From Clusia tigrina (Eukaryota > Arthropoda > Insecta > Diptera > Clusiidae), in contig OV050030.1 of the NCBI GenBank assembly GCA_920105625.2, positions 28,452,516-28,516,515 on the forward strand: a stretch of 64,000 nt of DNA, read 5' to 3'. A program made the translations under genes and the position numbers. This document shows positions 12,896 to 24,899 of the stretch, piece after piece (positions within the stretch are counted from its first letter, which is position 1; each line of letters opens with the position of its first letter). The notes under the pieces are model-generated. The model did not search any database and was not told the DNA's origin. It saw only the letters and a program-made list of their open reading frames with translations.

Positions 12896-15800
12896 TTTTG
12901 GGCCAAATTGATGTTCTTAACTCACTGTAAAAAAAAACAGATAGCACTTGTACATCAACACGTTGTGAGTACGGTTATGCAAAAAAATGTCAAACTTAAT
13001 TATGGTGTTGCCAGATTTTAGCTATTGACATAAGTGTTGCCAGTTCCCTAAATATCCCCTCGTAATGCATTTACCACTCTTAGGTCGCCAGCAACAAATG
13101 TTGCAGCAATTAATGCATATTATGTCGTTTGTATTGCTTGGTTTGTTGTAAATTCCATTCGCCACGGATATCGAGTATAAGATACAGACACCTGGGTGTA
13201 GTGTATGTACCCGAGATAAATTAAGGTATATGAAGGACATATAACTGTCCCAGTTAGAGTAAAAATTAATAGACAGGAAACTCTCCACTAGCCTGTGGTA
13301 TGGAAAATTTAATCGTTTTCCAATAGAAGTTTAAAGAAAAGCGAAAATCGCACATTTGATACTATTATTATGTGTTGTCATCAGCTGTATGCATATTACC
13401 CGATTGCTTTACGATCCGGGTGCAGTAATGTGAACCATTGCAAGGAAGCAAACTTGATGCATTACGTCTTGGTTTCTGGTTTTTCGGTGGTAGTGTTCCT
13501 TTGTTGTTGACTTTTTTCCACGTCTGTCAATGCCACAGCATGGCGCGAAATATTGCGAGATATGCCTTGCGCAACATCCCTCCCCTGAGAACTGGCACTG
13601 TGATTGTTCCTCAGTTGCTGCTTTTGTCTTACAACTTCTTCTTTCTTACCTGTCTTGCTATGCCGGAAGTTAGTTTTTGGGGTAAAGTAGCGTTACTTCT
13701 ATCAAAAAGGGTATATCTATAGACTACACACATGCATACGAATGTAAACCTTCTCGACTAGCTTTGGCAACGATTTTTCTTTGCTCAATGTTTGTTTCTT
13801 GTCACAGAAGGAAATTTCATTGCTTTGTATTGAATGTCGTTAAAGAACGCTGATAAGGATTTTCGAATATGCATTTCAAGTATCGCACCCACAACCGCGA
13901 TCCCCCGTGGCGATATTGAGCATTACCTTGTGTCTGCTTCTAGTTGCGAGGATTATATCAATCATGAACTTAGGTGAAATCGTTATATTGTAGGATCATA
14001 TTTGGAAATGAAATATACACGGTGAACATTGGATTGGGCACATTAGTTAAAAGTCATGACACACAAGGAAGTATATTTTTGATATATAGCAAGACCTAGA
14101 TTGGTATATAGCAGGAGTCGATTTAGCCAGGTATGAATTGGGCTTGCCTGAGTTGAATTCTTCCATAAAATCCAGCAACAGGAATATTGGGAAATGTTTT
14201 ACATTCCAGCTTCATTTACAAGAGTTCCTGCGTAGCTAATGGAATTGTTTGAAGAATAGAGAGTAAGGACAAAATTTATATTCTTCTTTCCTTTCTTACA
14301 TTATTTTATATCATTTCATGGGATTTTATATATATATAAACATTTAAATTCAATAATAATAACGAAAGAATTAAGTTAATTTTCACTTATTTATTTCTTA
14401 TGTTCGTTAAGTTCTTTTCTATATATTCAATGTAGTATTATCGATTAACAAACTCGTATATATCGTTTAATTGACGATTCTACCTCTTTTCCGGTATAAG
14501 AGGAATGACAACGTAGGTACATAAAATGAGTACAATTCAGAACTTCAAATGGAACATTTTGGAGCATTTTTTAATTAATTATCTCCACAAAAGGTCCATT
14601 CAGACCATAGATTTCTTTACTTATGTTCACAATATAATATTAGGTTAAAGCCTTCTAAGACCGTCCAGTTTCGTGGCTGAAGTGTTTGCGCATATCCTTT
14701 CACATATTCTGCTGGTGAAATTCTCCCACAATTAAAAAGAATTTTCCAATGGTTTGCAGAATGAAAAGAATAAATAATTTCACTACGAATTGTGGACCAA
14801 TTGCAACTTTTGTTATTGACCCTTATTGTGAAATTCTCAATAACCTAATTAAGGAAATTGCTGCGAACACAATAAGGCTCCAGCAGGGCCATGAGTTTTT
14901 CCTTTGAAGTCGGAAGAAAATTCTCAAAGCGACAGAGCCATTAACTATTGCCGGCTTTGCTGTTATGTGCAGCAGCTCAAATAACACACAATTGTGTGCT
15001 TCATTGATTCCTTGATTTGAAGAAATTTGTCAAAACGAGGAAAAGGGCATTTTGCGAGGACGCTGGCATACTATATCGTATAGTCAGTTCCTTTTCCTCC
15101 GTGGCAGAGTAACGAGGGGGAGTGAAAGGAATGCGACCCTTTGAGCAAGTTTTCCGTTTGACTTCGTTTCGAAAATGCTAAAACGGCGACCGTACGCGTC
15201 GTAATGCTCTGAAATGAACGAAATATAGTGAAGTAGTCGCTTGGAAAGTGCTGTGGTTGGGGAGCTCAGAACAGGGCAATAATGCGGCAAATGCAATTCT
15301 ACAAGAAGTGCGCTGGTAATAGGGTGAGTGCCGCTGCATTTACACGTGTGTGTATTTTTGGGGAGGGGTGTGTGTTTTGTGTTATTCCTCGACCGCACAT
15401 TCGCACTAAAAAGTTCTTAAAAGCTCTGCTAAGCCGCTACAAATTGCACTACTAATTGCCAAAGAGGTTTATATGGTTTGCAACGCAGGGATTGAAGTGG
15501 CTGCGGCGCAACGCCGGAACACGTGTACACGCTATGGACACTTGATATGCGTATGTTGCAGCAGCATGATGGCCTGGTGGTGGACTGGCTTATCAGCAAC
15601 ACCATTTTTCAATATTGAAATTCCTAACAGCACGTATGCATGTAAGCACAATGACACTTGCCGCACTTAATTGACGCGTGCAACTGGCAAAGCAAGCAAA
15701 ATAATTCCGAAAAAAATTTGCTAAAAAATTTTTAAATTACAACTTAAGTGCATGTGTGTGTGTAGCATTTAAATGCTGCCCCTCCTCCGGTTAAGTACGG

Positions 15801-16615
15801 CGCACAGTTTCTCCCTTAACATTCTCATACTCGTATATTTTTATATTTATAGCATTTTCCTAATTAAACGTGCAAATTTTATGTCATTCACATTGCACGG
15901 CTGCTTGGCTTGACATTTATGAACTTATGAAGTCTTCGTTATAAATCATTTCACTTCACCTAAACAGTCATAGCCGTGGCCGCTGTTGTTGCCGCAGCTG
16001 CAGACGCTGAGGAAATTTTATTGTATATGAAAATATGCTCATTCTCCACTCCAATTCCATGCATTATTGTACCGTCTGTCTGACAATTTCGCAGACGTTC
16101 ACGATTTCTGTGCAGGCCAACAAATGCGACGGAATTTTGCAAGAAGTTGTTAATGTTGCTGCTGCTGCTGCTGCTGATGTTCCCGATTTTGTTATTTTGT
16201 GTAGAATTTGGTCGCAAACACATCATTTCACAGCATACGTGGCGGCAACATATGTGGCCCTGTGGTATTTTCAGATTTATTCACCCAGCAGACATTTTAT
16301 TATTATTATTTCACTCATGGCTGATTATAATTTGCTTAATTTCATTCTTTTTTTTTTGGAGCATTAATAGCTCTAATTTTGAACAGAATATTTTATGTGA
16401 AATTATTGTTGTTTGTATACGAAATACTCAATTTGGGCAATGCAGTTCCATTATGAAATTACACCAGAATATGAAAAATAATGAATTAATATATGTATGA
16501 AATCATTAGCGAAACTCGCAGTTGGATGAAATGTAAAGCAGAATTCAAAAAATACTAAGAATAACATATGGTAAGAAAGCATATAGTGGAAGGACATTAC
16601 AAGAACTCACTATAA
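12896..16615. other. Spacer, no gene recognised
   Basis: AT-rich with a GCT trinucleotide run near 16155-16176. Short open frames (for example 13438-13722, 15084-15398, 15960-16500) have low-complexity or hydrophobic composition and no motif. The first 120 bases may still belong to the adjacent mariner terminus. Confidence 0.5.
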
Positions 16616-18470
16616 TTGCTTCAAAATATGATAACTCAATACTTCAATCTCACTCTAAATATCATTTTTAATCTCTATGTCAATGTCCCTCTCCATCTTA
16701 CTCTCAACATCATTCTTAATTTCACTCTGATTCTCATTATCAATCTCACTCTCAATCTTACTCTCACTATCAATCTCAATCTTAGTCGCACCATCAATCG
16801 CAATCTCACCCTCAATCTCACTTTTAATATCATACTTAATGTCAGTCTAAACCTCATAGTCAATTTCGCTCTCAATCCTTATCTCAATATCACTCTTAAA
16901 CTCATTCTCAATCTCATTTCAATCTCAACCTCACTATCTATCTCACATTTCTCACAATGTCACTCTCAATCTCACATTCAATCTCCACATCAATCCCACA
17001 CATCTCACAATATAACCATCAATTTCACTTTTAATCTCACTTCCTCTCTCTGTCTCACTTTCAATATAAATAGCAACTTCACTCTGAAGCTCACTTTCAT
17101 ATTCCCTCTCACTCACAATCTCATGTTTAACCACACTTACACACGCACCTTGAATTTTACTTCCATCCTGAATCTCATTCTCACTCATAACCACACTCTC
17201 ACTCTCGCCTTCAATTTTATTGTAAATCTAAAATTTTACCATCAATCACACCCTCACTTTACTGTCACTCTAACTCAATAATAATCCCGCTCTCAATCTC
17301 ATTTTGAATCACACTATAAGCCTCAATTTCACTTTCAATCTCATTTTTAATTTCATTCTCACTCTGAATCTCAATCGAAATCTATCTCACAATCGCTGTT
17401 TTAATCTCACTTCGTCGCACTTTCAATGTAACTAACAATTTCACATTCAATATCCGTTTCATTCTCAATCACGATCCTAATTTAATTTTAATTTTTAATC
17501 TTACTTACACCCTCAGCTTGAATTTTATTTAGATCCTCAATCTGACTCTCACTCATAATCACACTCTCACTTCAATATCTTTCTGAATCTGAAGTTTTAT
17601 TTGCAATCTCCGTCTCTTTCTCACTTTTACTGTCACAGTAGCGTACGTACAATCCCACTCTCATTCTCACTTTAAATAACACTATCAGCCCCAATTTCAA
17701 TCTCACTTTTAATTTCATTCTCACTCTGAATCTCACTTTAAATCTCACTTTGAATCTCACTCTTCATTTCACTCACGCTCTCACTCATTTCATTAGCAAT
17801 ATCATTCTGGAATCCCATTCTCAACTTCAATCTCGCTTTAATTTTCATCTGAATCTCACTTTAAATCACAATCAAAATCTCATTCTCACTTTTAATCGCA
17901 CCCCTATTTTTAATCTCACTCTGAATATCAATCTCACTTTTTATTTCGCTCTCAATATCACTCACAATCTTGCTCTCAATCTCATTTTTAATCTCACTCA
18001 CACTCTCACCTTCAATTTACTGGCGTCTTTAATATCACTCTCAGTCATAATCACATTCTTACATTCAATATCATTCCGAATCTCAAGATTTACATTTACA
18101 TTTCACCCTGTATTCCATTTTTACTGTCACTCACTGACAATCCCACTCTTAATCTCACTTTGAATCACTCTATCAGCCTCAGTCTAACTCACAATCGCAC
18201 TTTTAATTTCACATTTCATCTCACTCACACTCTCACTGTCATTTTTAATATCAATCACAATTTCATTATCATCCTCAATCTCATTCTGAATCCCAATATC
18301 AACTTCAATCTCTCTTATAATTTCATTGTCAATCTCATTCTGAATCCCATTCTCAATTTCAATCTCTCTCAATTTCATTCCCAATCTCACTTTAAATGAA
18401 TGTCACTCACAATCTCGCTCTCAATCTCGATATCATTTTAACTTGGAACGTCACGCTCAATAACATTCAA
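16616..18470. repeat. Degenerate satellite of CTCACTCTCAAT-like units with a higher-order period
   Basis: About 1.85 kb consists of pyrimidine/A-rich units close to CTCACTCTCAAT (6- and 12-bp periods). This creates long apparent frames such as 16616-17281, which translate as monotonous NLTLNLTL, and a complementary R/V/L- or E/S-rich frame; these are not genes. A longer period is superposed: the landmark ACTGTCAC followed about 50 bp later by CTATCAGCC-like sequence occurs at 17261, 17629 and 18123, each preceded 100-115 bp earlier by a TTGAATTTTA-like block (about 17150, 17517, 18011). Units are diverged, so the array is old. Confidence 0.9.
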
Positions 18471-21384
18471 ATAAATAATATTGAATCGAGAAAATGAAAT
18501 TACTCAGATTTTGAGCCAGTGCGTGTTTTGTTGACATGATTGAAGCAATCCACGAATCATGAGTTGTATTCACAAATTACCCTTTTTCTTTCCAGCCATG
18601 ATTATGTATTTCCTACGCATCCAATGGTGCTTAATATATCTTGGTGGTTTCAATGACTAGAAATCTCACCCTCCTCTTGTAAGTGCCCATGTGAAACAGA
18701 TGGATAATCTAAATATGCTCAGCGATACCTCATTTGGCACCATTCTTACGGATATTTTAAAATTCAAATGGATTTTTACAAAGTTTCCTTCGTCACTTCA
18801 ATATGCAGTGCAAATAAATCAGCTTCAGTCATAGTTGTATATGAAATTGTGCTAAACGAAGGAGATCGTCTCCAATAACAAATTATGAACTTACATTTAG
18901 GGACAAAAGACAGAAGCACATGCAGATTATTCGTTCAAACTTCAAAATCTAATTTAAGTTCAACTGAACTATATATCGTAAGGACACACAGAAAGGATTT
19001 TTGTATGTAAAATATGGCATGCATACTTTGCTGCTTGTGTACACTACTTGTCACTTAAAGCAAAATGTGCATAAACACATTAAGTGAGCAAGGAATGGAT
19101 AGAGGGGGGTTTCTGGTTGTGTTAGGTGTAAAAAGCAGCGTTGACTTAAAATGTTGCACATTTTTGACACCAAGAAAATCCCCAAACACATTCGACGTAC
19201 CAGTGCCACTCGTAGGTACATTTAGCAGCAGCTGTAGTCACAGTAGCAGGACATGAGCTGCCAGCAGGACATACTCGTAAGCAACAAAGCCAAAGTGACA
19301 TAAGTGTCCCACCCAGTTCTTGGCACACAAAATTTTACTGCTTTTCCTCTGAGAATGTTCCTCGTCCTCTTTGTACTCGCATTGTACTCAGTCACATGCA
19401 CGGGAATATGTTATAAAAAAATCCAATTCATTTGGGACTTTCACAGCTACCCGACTATGCCAGTGGTAGAATTTGACAAGCGCATTTATGGCATGAAAAT
19501 GTTGCAAATGTTAAGGAAAACAGTTAAATTTTACATAAATTTGTTCTTAGTTTGTGTGCAAGTGTGTGCAATTGTGTGTGTGTTTTTCTGTAAGGTTGCC
19601 TGCAGAGGGGATGTTTTTACGGCTTTTACTTAGTTGTGTGAATCCTTGCTCCAAATACTTGTACAATATTCGTACATTTAAGCATAAAGTAAACAGCCAG
19701 TTTAAAGCTTTGTGCAGAGCGTCCTTCGTTTCCCGCCTTCGGCCTGGTAAACTCCCACAATTGGCTATAAAGCCTATGCCAGCGTTACTATCGCTCGTGC
19801 TCCCTTCAGAGCCCGTGTGCCGCATTGACGCTTGACTTTGCATCTAATAAACATTGCCCTGCTACCATGGCTTAGCTCTAGGATAATCATTGCTTAAGCC
19901 ATGGGCAGGCTTTTGACTTTTATAAAATTGCTTTCGTTATGTTTTGACAACAAATTTTACATGAGCTAAGAAAATAGGTTAGGAAAGCAGGGGCGGGCAA
20001 TGTGCACACGTTTATGGCTTCATAATAGTTTCCTATGTTGTCCAGCTACCATTCAAGATTTTTCCTGCTTTTTTATACAATTTTTTTTTTATTCGTTCTT
20101 ATTTCCCAATCCAAACTGCACAATTGGGGATTTCCAGTGGGCGTTGGTAACGACTTGATAAGTCGCTTTATGTTGGCGTATATCCTCCCCTGCCGTGGAG
20201 ATATTGTATCAACCATCAAGCAGTGCAAGTCCCCCCGGTGGCAAGCTTATATTTGTATATTTATATCCCCGTTAAATGTTTATATTCCAAACTTTCTTTA
20301 CTCACCATCTTTTGTATGAATTCAATTATTTACAACTTTCGCAAATTCGAATAAAAAGAATTGTGTTCGGAGCCAGATCCTTTCTCTTTAAAAAACTGTA
20401 ACCATCACATATGAATACAATTGCAATTGTATTTTAAAGAAATTCCATAAGGGGAACTTCATAGGAGAGTAGAAACCCTATACATGAAATTTGTTTAGGT
20501 ATACAATTAGCTGCAATGATACAGTCCGCATATATATGATGTAAATAGAATATAGTAAGGAAGGGTTTGATTTGCCAAGGATTCTAGATCACTGAACAAA
20601 ACCCCTTTGACTACCACCAATATCAAAGCCATTGATAGATATATACATACAAATAAATGTATTCCGGATAACTATCGCAGAAAGCGTTCTCCAAGCATTC
20701 AGGCAAGTGGTGCTCATTTCGCTTTAAGCCTCAAGATAGAGGAGAGGGAAGAAGTGGAAGATAGAGGAGTTGTGATGGGGCAAGCCGCACATTTTCAATT
20801 TTCTTTGACTCTCTTATAAGTCTCAGAAGTGTATCCAGGGATAAGGAATATATCTTGTCATTCCCCGTATATCTTTTATGGAGCTGTAAAGGGGTATTAA
20901 GCCCCTTAATGGTTTCCTAGTTCCGTTTTCTTGATTATCTACTTACTCATGGCCATGAGGTCTGCGATGTTTTAGAACCCAAACAAATATGACCTGTTTC
21001 GACTCTACAAGTTGGTTTAGGACGGAATGGTTATTCAGGGCCGATTCGGTATTGTAGATGTAGCTGGTTAACTTGCTTATAAGTTAGTAAGCGATGTTCA
21101 TTTCTGTTCCGTTTCTCTGAATTAAATGTTAAATATTTGTATTCTTTACATAAGTAGATATATAATTGGACACTATTACATGTGCACCCTGCCAAATCAA
21201 AGTTCAGGATGATCTGTCTGCATACCAATTCATTGCACCCATAGAATCTCTTAGTTGCTTTCCCATTGTTTTCGAGAAGGGATTTTAATATTGGGGTTTT
21301 ATTTATAAACTTAAGGAAGTAATTATCGCATATCTAACAAAGGTAAACATCTTTATAAAGTCCATCGTATTTAAGATATCAGAA
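18471..21384. other. Spacer, no gene recognised
   Basis: Short open frames at 19065-19835 and 20035-20319 lack domains and overlap on both strands. Nothing else recognised. Confidence 0.5.
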
Positions 21385-21740
21385 TGCTCCTTTTTGTGGT
21401 CTGGTTTGGAAGTGTACTACTTTTTTAATCCATCTTTAATCTGCATCTTCCTGCATAAGTTAGTAGTATAGTAAAGTGCTGCTTCCTGTCTAGTGTATAG
21501 TTGTAACTTCAAGTAGTTTCCATGCCATCTATCTGAGTTGGTCTTATCACCCTCCGATAGACGGCTCCTTTTGGTGGTCTGGTTTTTAAGTGTACTATTA
21601 CTTTTAATCCATCTTTAATCTGCATCTTCCTGCATAAGTTAGTAGTATAGTAAAGTACAACTTCCTATCTAGTGTATAGTTGTAACTTCAAGTAGAGTTT
21701 CCATGCCTTTTGTCGGAATTGGTCTTAACACCTGCTAAAA
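21385..21740. repeat. Tandem duplication, about 178 bp x 2
   Basis: A segment beginning GCTCCTTTTTGTGGTCTGG near 21387 is repeated from GCTCCTTTTGGTGGTCTGG near 21565. Both copies share a long near-identical core (TAATCCATCTTTAATCTGCA and following, ending in the TTGTAACTTCAAGTAG block and a GTTTCCATGCC stretch). The copies differ by a few substitutions and small indels. No coding frame spans them. Confidence 0.9.
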
Positions 21741-24700
21741 TTGTTATGGAATTAGTGATCTGAAACTAGGCTGTCGTCTTTTGCAGCATACCGTGTTTGT
21801 AGCCAGGTTCAAAGCCTTTTTAAGTTGATTTCATTATTACCAGTCAGAACCCTTATATTATAATGCTTTGGACTGCCAGATCTTGCATGTTATTATTCGA
21901 GAAGATCCTCAAGAAAAATTGCATTGGTTATCGTACATACTTCAATACTACAAACAAAACGGGTATAATGACTGAAGTACGTAGCTTAATGTCGGGACAG
22001 ATACCTAATTCTCTATTATATTTCAAGCCCACAATTAACAATTGGAGTTCTGGGGTCATATGTGGTGTGGCTGCAGGTATCAAGGATATATATACAACGA
22101 TTTGTAAAGTAAATAGAAGGCACTTAATTCTATCATTATTCACTATAACTTGCGCTCTTAGAGCAATTGATTTTGTAAGCTGTCATACGGCATCAATTAA
22201 CACCGTCCTGTTGGAATTTCTGTGAAACATCGTTCCAGTTGAATTGAGTTCAACAATTCATATTAGTATCCCAGCATCAGATTAACAGAACCAGATGGAA
22301 TAACAAACGCTCGCTCCAAATTTTCTTTGACCAATGTCGACGTGGATTGGCTTGGGGGTCATGGATGAGAGTTTTATTTAAATTAATATATTGCAATTTC
22401 TATTAAAGAGTGTAGTAAAAGGTTTTTGTCACCCATTATTTTCCTGTTGAATAATATTAATATCGTTCAGAGAGAGAGAGAGAGTCTCTCCGAATAATAT
22501 AACAAAAGATTTTTACCCCACTTTCAATTAAATTTGGGAAGACACTGAAAAGCAAAATGGATCATTTCAAGGAATGATTGTCCTCTTACGGGTTTCAATT
22601 CAATCGTCAAACACACTCGCCAAATTAAGCATAACGTACTTCCCTATAACCAATACGAATACATATTAATAAAATGTAATTGGCACCAATAACCTTATAA
22701 AGCAGTCTGCTTAACCGAATTGTTATTACTTGGCTTCTCTTTATGCTCACAATCATAGCCATGAGCGATGCGCCAGCCAACGAAGAGAAATAACGTACAA
22801 TTTATTGCAGTAAAATATTTTGGAAAAATGGAAAGCTCACAAACAACGCTTGAGTAAACTGCTTCATATACGAGTACGTTTTAGTGTTCTCATAAAAATA
22901 GCCTTAAGGCGCTATTAAAGCAACCCCAGCATGTACAGGGGCTAACACCAGCCCACACACCAACCACCCTCACCAGACAACATCGAATCTTAACTATTCT
23001 TTATATTTTGCTTATGAAAGCAGTTTCCATTGTTTTAACAACACGATGCGAAGGGAAAAGCCCAGTAACCACAAACCTAAATCACAAAACCCGAAAACTG
23101 AGCAGCGAAAAAAGATGTCAGCCAAAACGGAAGTCATCGTTTTAAACAAGCATCACTTGCCCCAAGGCCAGCTGTGCATGCATGCTCGGCTGTTGTGACT
23201 TACGGCATGACGGTCCAGTTTTCGCCTACACAAGTAAAGACACACACACATCCACACATAGACTCAAACACATATTTACGAGTATATGCAATACACTAAA
23301 AAGCAGCGGCATTTGCTGAAAATTTTTGCGGCTTTGTGCCGATGGCTGCGTTTCAATATGTTTCTGATTCTCGCAAATCGATTATTAAATTTTGATATTT
23401 TCTGTATGCCTGTCCATGCTGCCACAATTTTATCCAGGCTTCCTGTATCTTGCATCCTGTTTCGCTCTTCGCTTTTTGAATTTCAATCCGACTACTCCCC
23501 GATGTTATTTTTTATTAGTGACTTCTTAGAACTTCTTCTGCTGCAGCTCTTCTCTCATTCTGATTGCTATTTCCTTGCGAAACATTTTTCGGTTGTCATG
23601 TTGACCTTTTCAAGTCAAACTTTGTGTGTGTGGGTACTTCCTTACTTTGCCACTGGCAACATGCCACATTTTGTGCGTTCCCGTTTCGGTTGGCAACACA
23701 ATTGACGTTACGAGCCGTCGCATCGCACAAACGCATACACATACATACGCTTATATTGCCGCCCACCCTCCCCTTCTTTCCATCACTCAGTTCCCGTTCT
23801 GTTATATTATGGCAGGATATTTGCAGTGCGAGTATTGGTCGTTTTATTGTTTATTGTTTATTGTTGTGAATTTTGGAACTTTTTGCCCGGTGGAAAATTA
23901 AAAACTTCTGCAAAATATTTATTGCAAATAGTTCGCTTCGTATCAATATTTTAATCATTGGTCTGAATGGCTGCCATAATGGGCGCATTCTTCATCCTGG
24001 CAAGTCAGAGTTTTGTTTGTGTTGGCCGGAATTTCTGCCTTTGGGTCATAATATTATGAAATTTTTAGGTTCAACATTTTTTGGCTAGGCAAACAAATTA
24101 AATTACTTGGCGCTTCCGTGCCCATTTTCAGATAAGAACTTTTACCCCAGCTATATTAAATTTAGAGTATTGGTGGCATGGTGGTGGGGTGTTGTTCACA
24201 AATTGGTGCCTCTGTTGACTTAATAAACTTTTAATAAAGGTTACGAATATATTTGTTGTTTTTGTTGTTGTTGCAATAATGGATATGTTAGCTTTAGAAA
24301 GATAAACCTCAAATATGCTCGCTTTGAGGGCGGTCGAGAAATGAACCAAACTTACTAAAATTGTTATTAATTTTTAAGGTTTGTTTGGAAGTGAAATATT
24401 TCAAACAAATGGAGTATGGAAAATTTGAATAAGATAATATTCTTTTATATTCTACAAAATATTGGTTTAAGTTTGATGTGCCCTGGGAGAGAACTACATT
24501 CTTATACTGTAGCCACTTTAATCAGACCAATAAAATGTGAGTATATTAAGGAAGTAGTATTGAGGAGTAGTACTGACAGCCTCGAAATGCATAAGGAAAC
24601 CCGTACATTCCCTAGAAAATGTCAGAATTGATATTTCAATTGATAATTGAACAATCACAAAACACAAAACTGCAGAACAGAAAATAACGTTCTTTTCGTT

Positions 24701-24774
24701 CAAGTCAATGGTTCAACAGTACATAAAACCTAATTCGACCTGGCAGTTAGTACTGCCTTTTTTCTTATAAAATA
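21741..24774. other. Spacer, no gene recognised
   Basis: AT-rich. Includes a GA run with complementary flank at 22468-22488 and CA-rich sequence near 23240-23275. The open frames at 21863-22225 and 23286-23901 have no motif. Nothing supports a gene. Confidence 0.5.
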
Positions 24775-24899
24775 ATATTCCTATAAATTTATTTATTTTT
24801 TATTTTTTTTATATCCAAATTTTTATTGCAATCTGTTGCATTCACCACACAATCAGCAATATTTAATAACTTAAGACTAATTTTTGACTTTACTGACTT

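Noticed and set aside
16616..17281. 221-codon open frame rich in NLTL repeats
   Set aside because: It is a by-product of the short-period satellite; the complementary strand is equally open in places and there is no domain.
17750..18399. Further long frames in the satellite
   Set aside because: Same low-complexity origin as 16616-17281.
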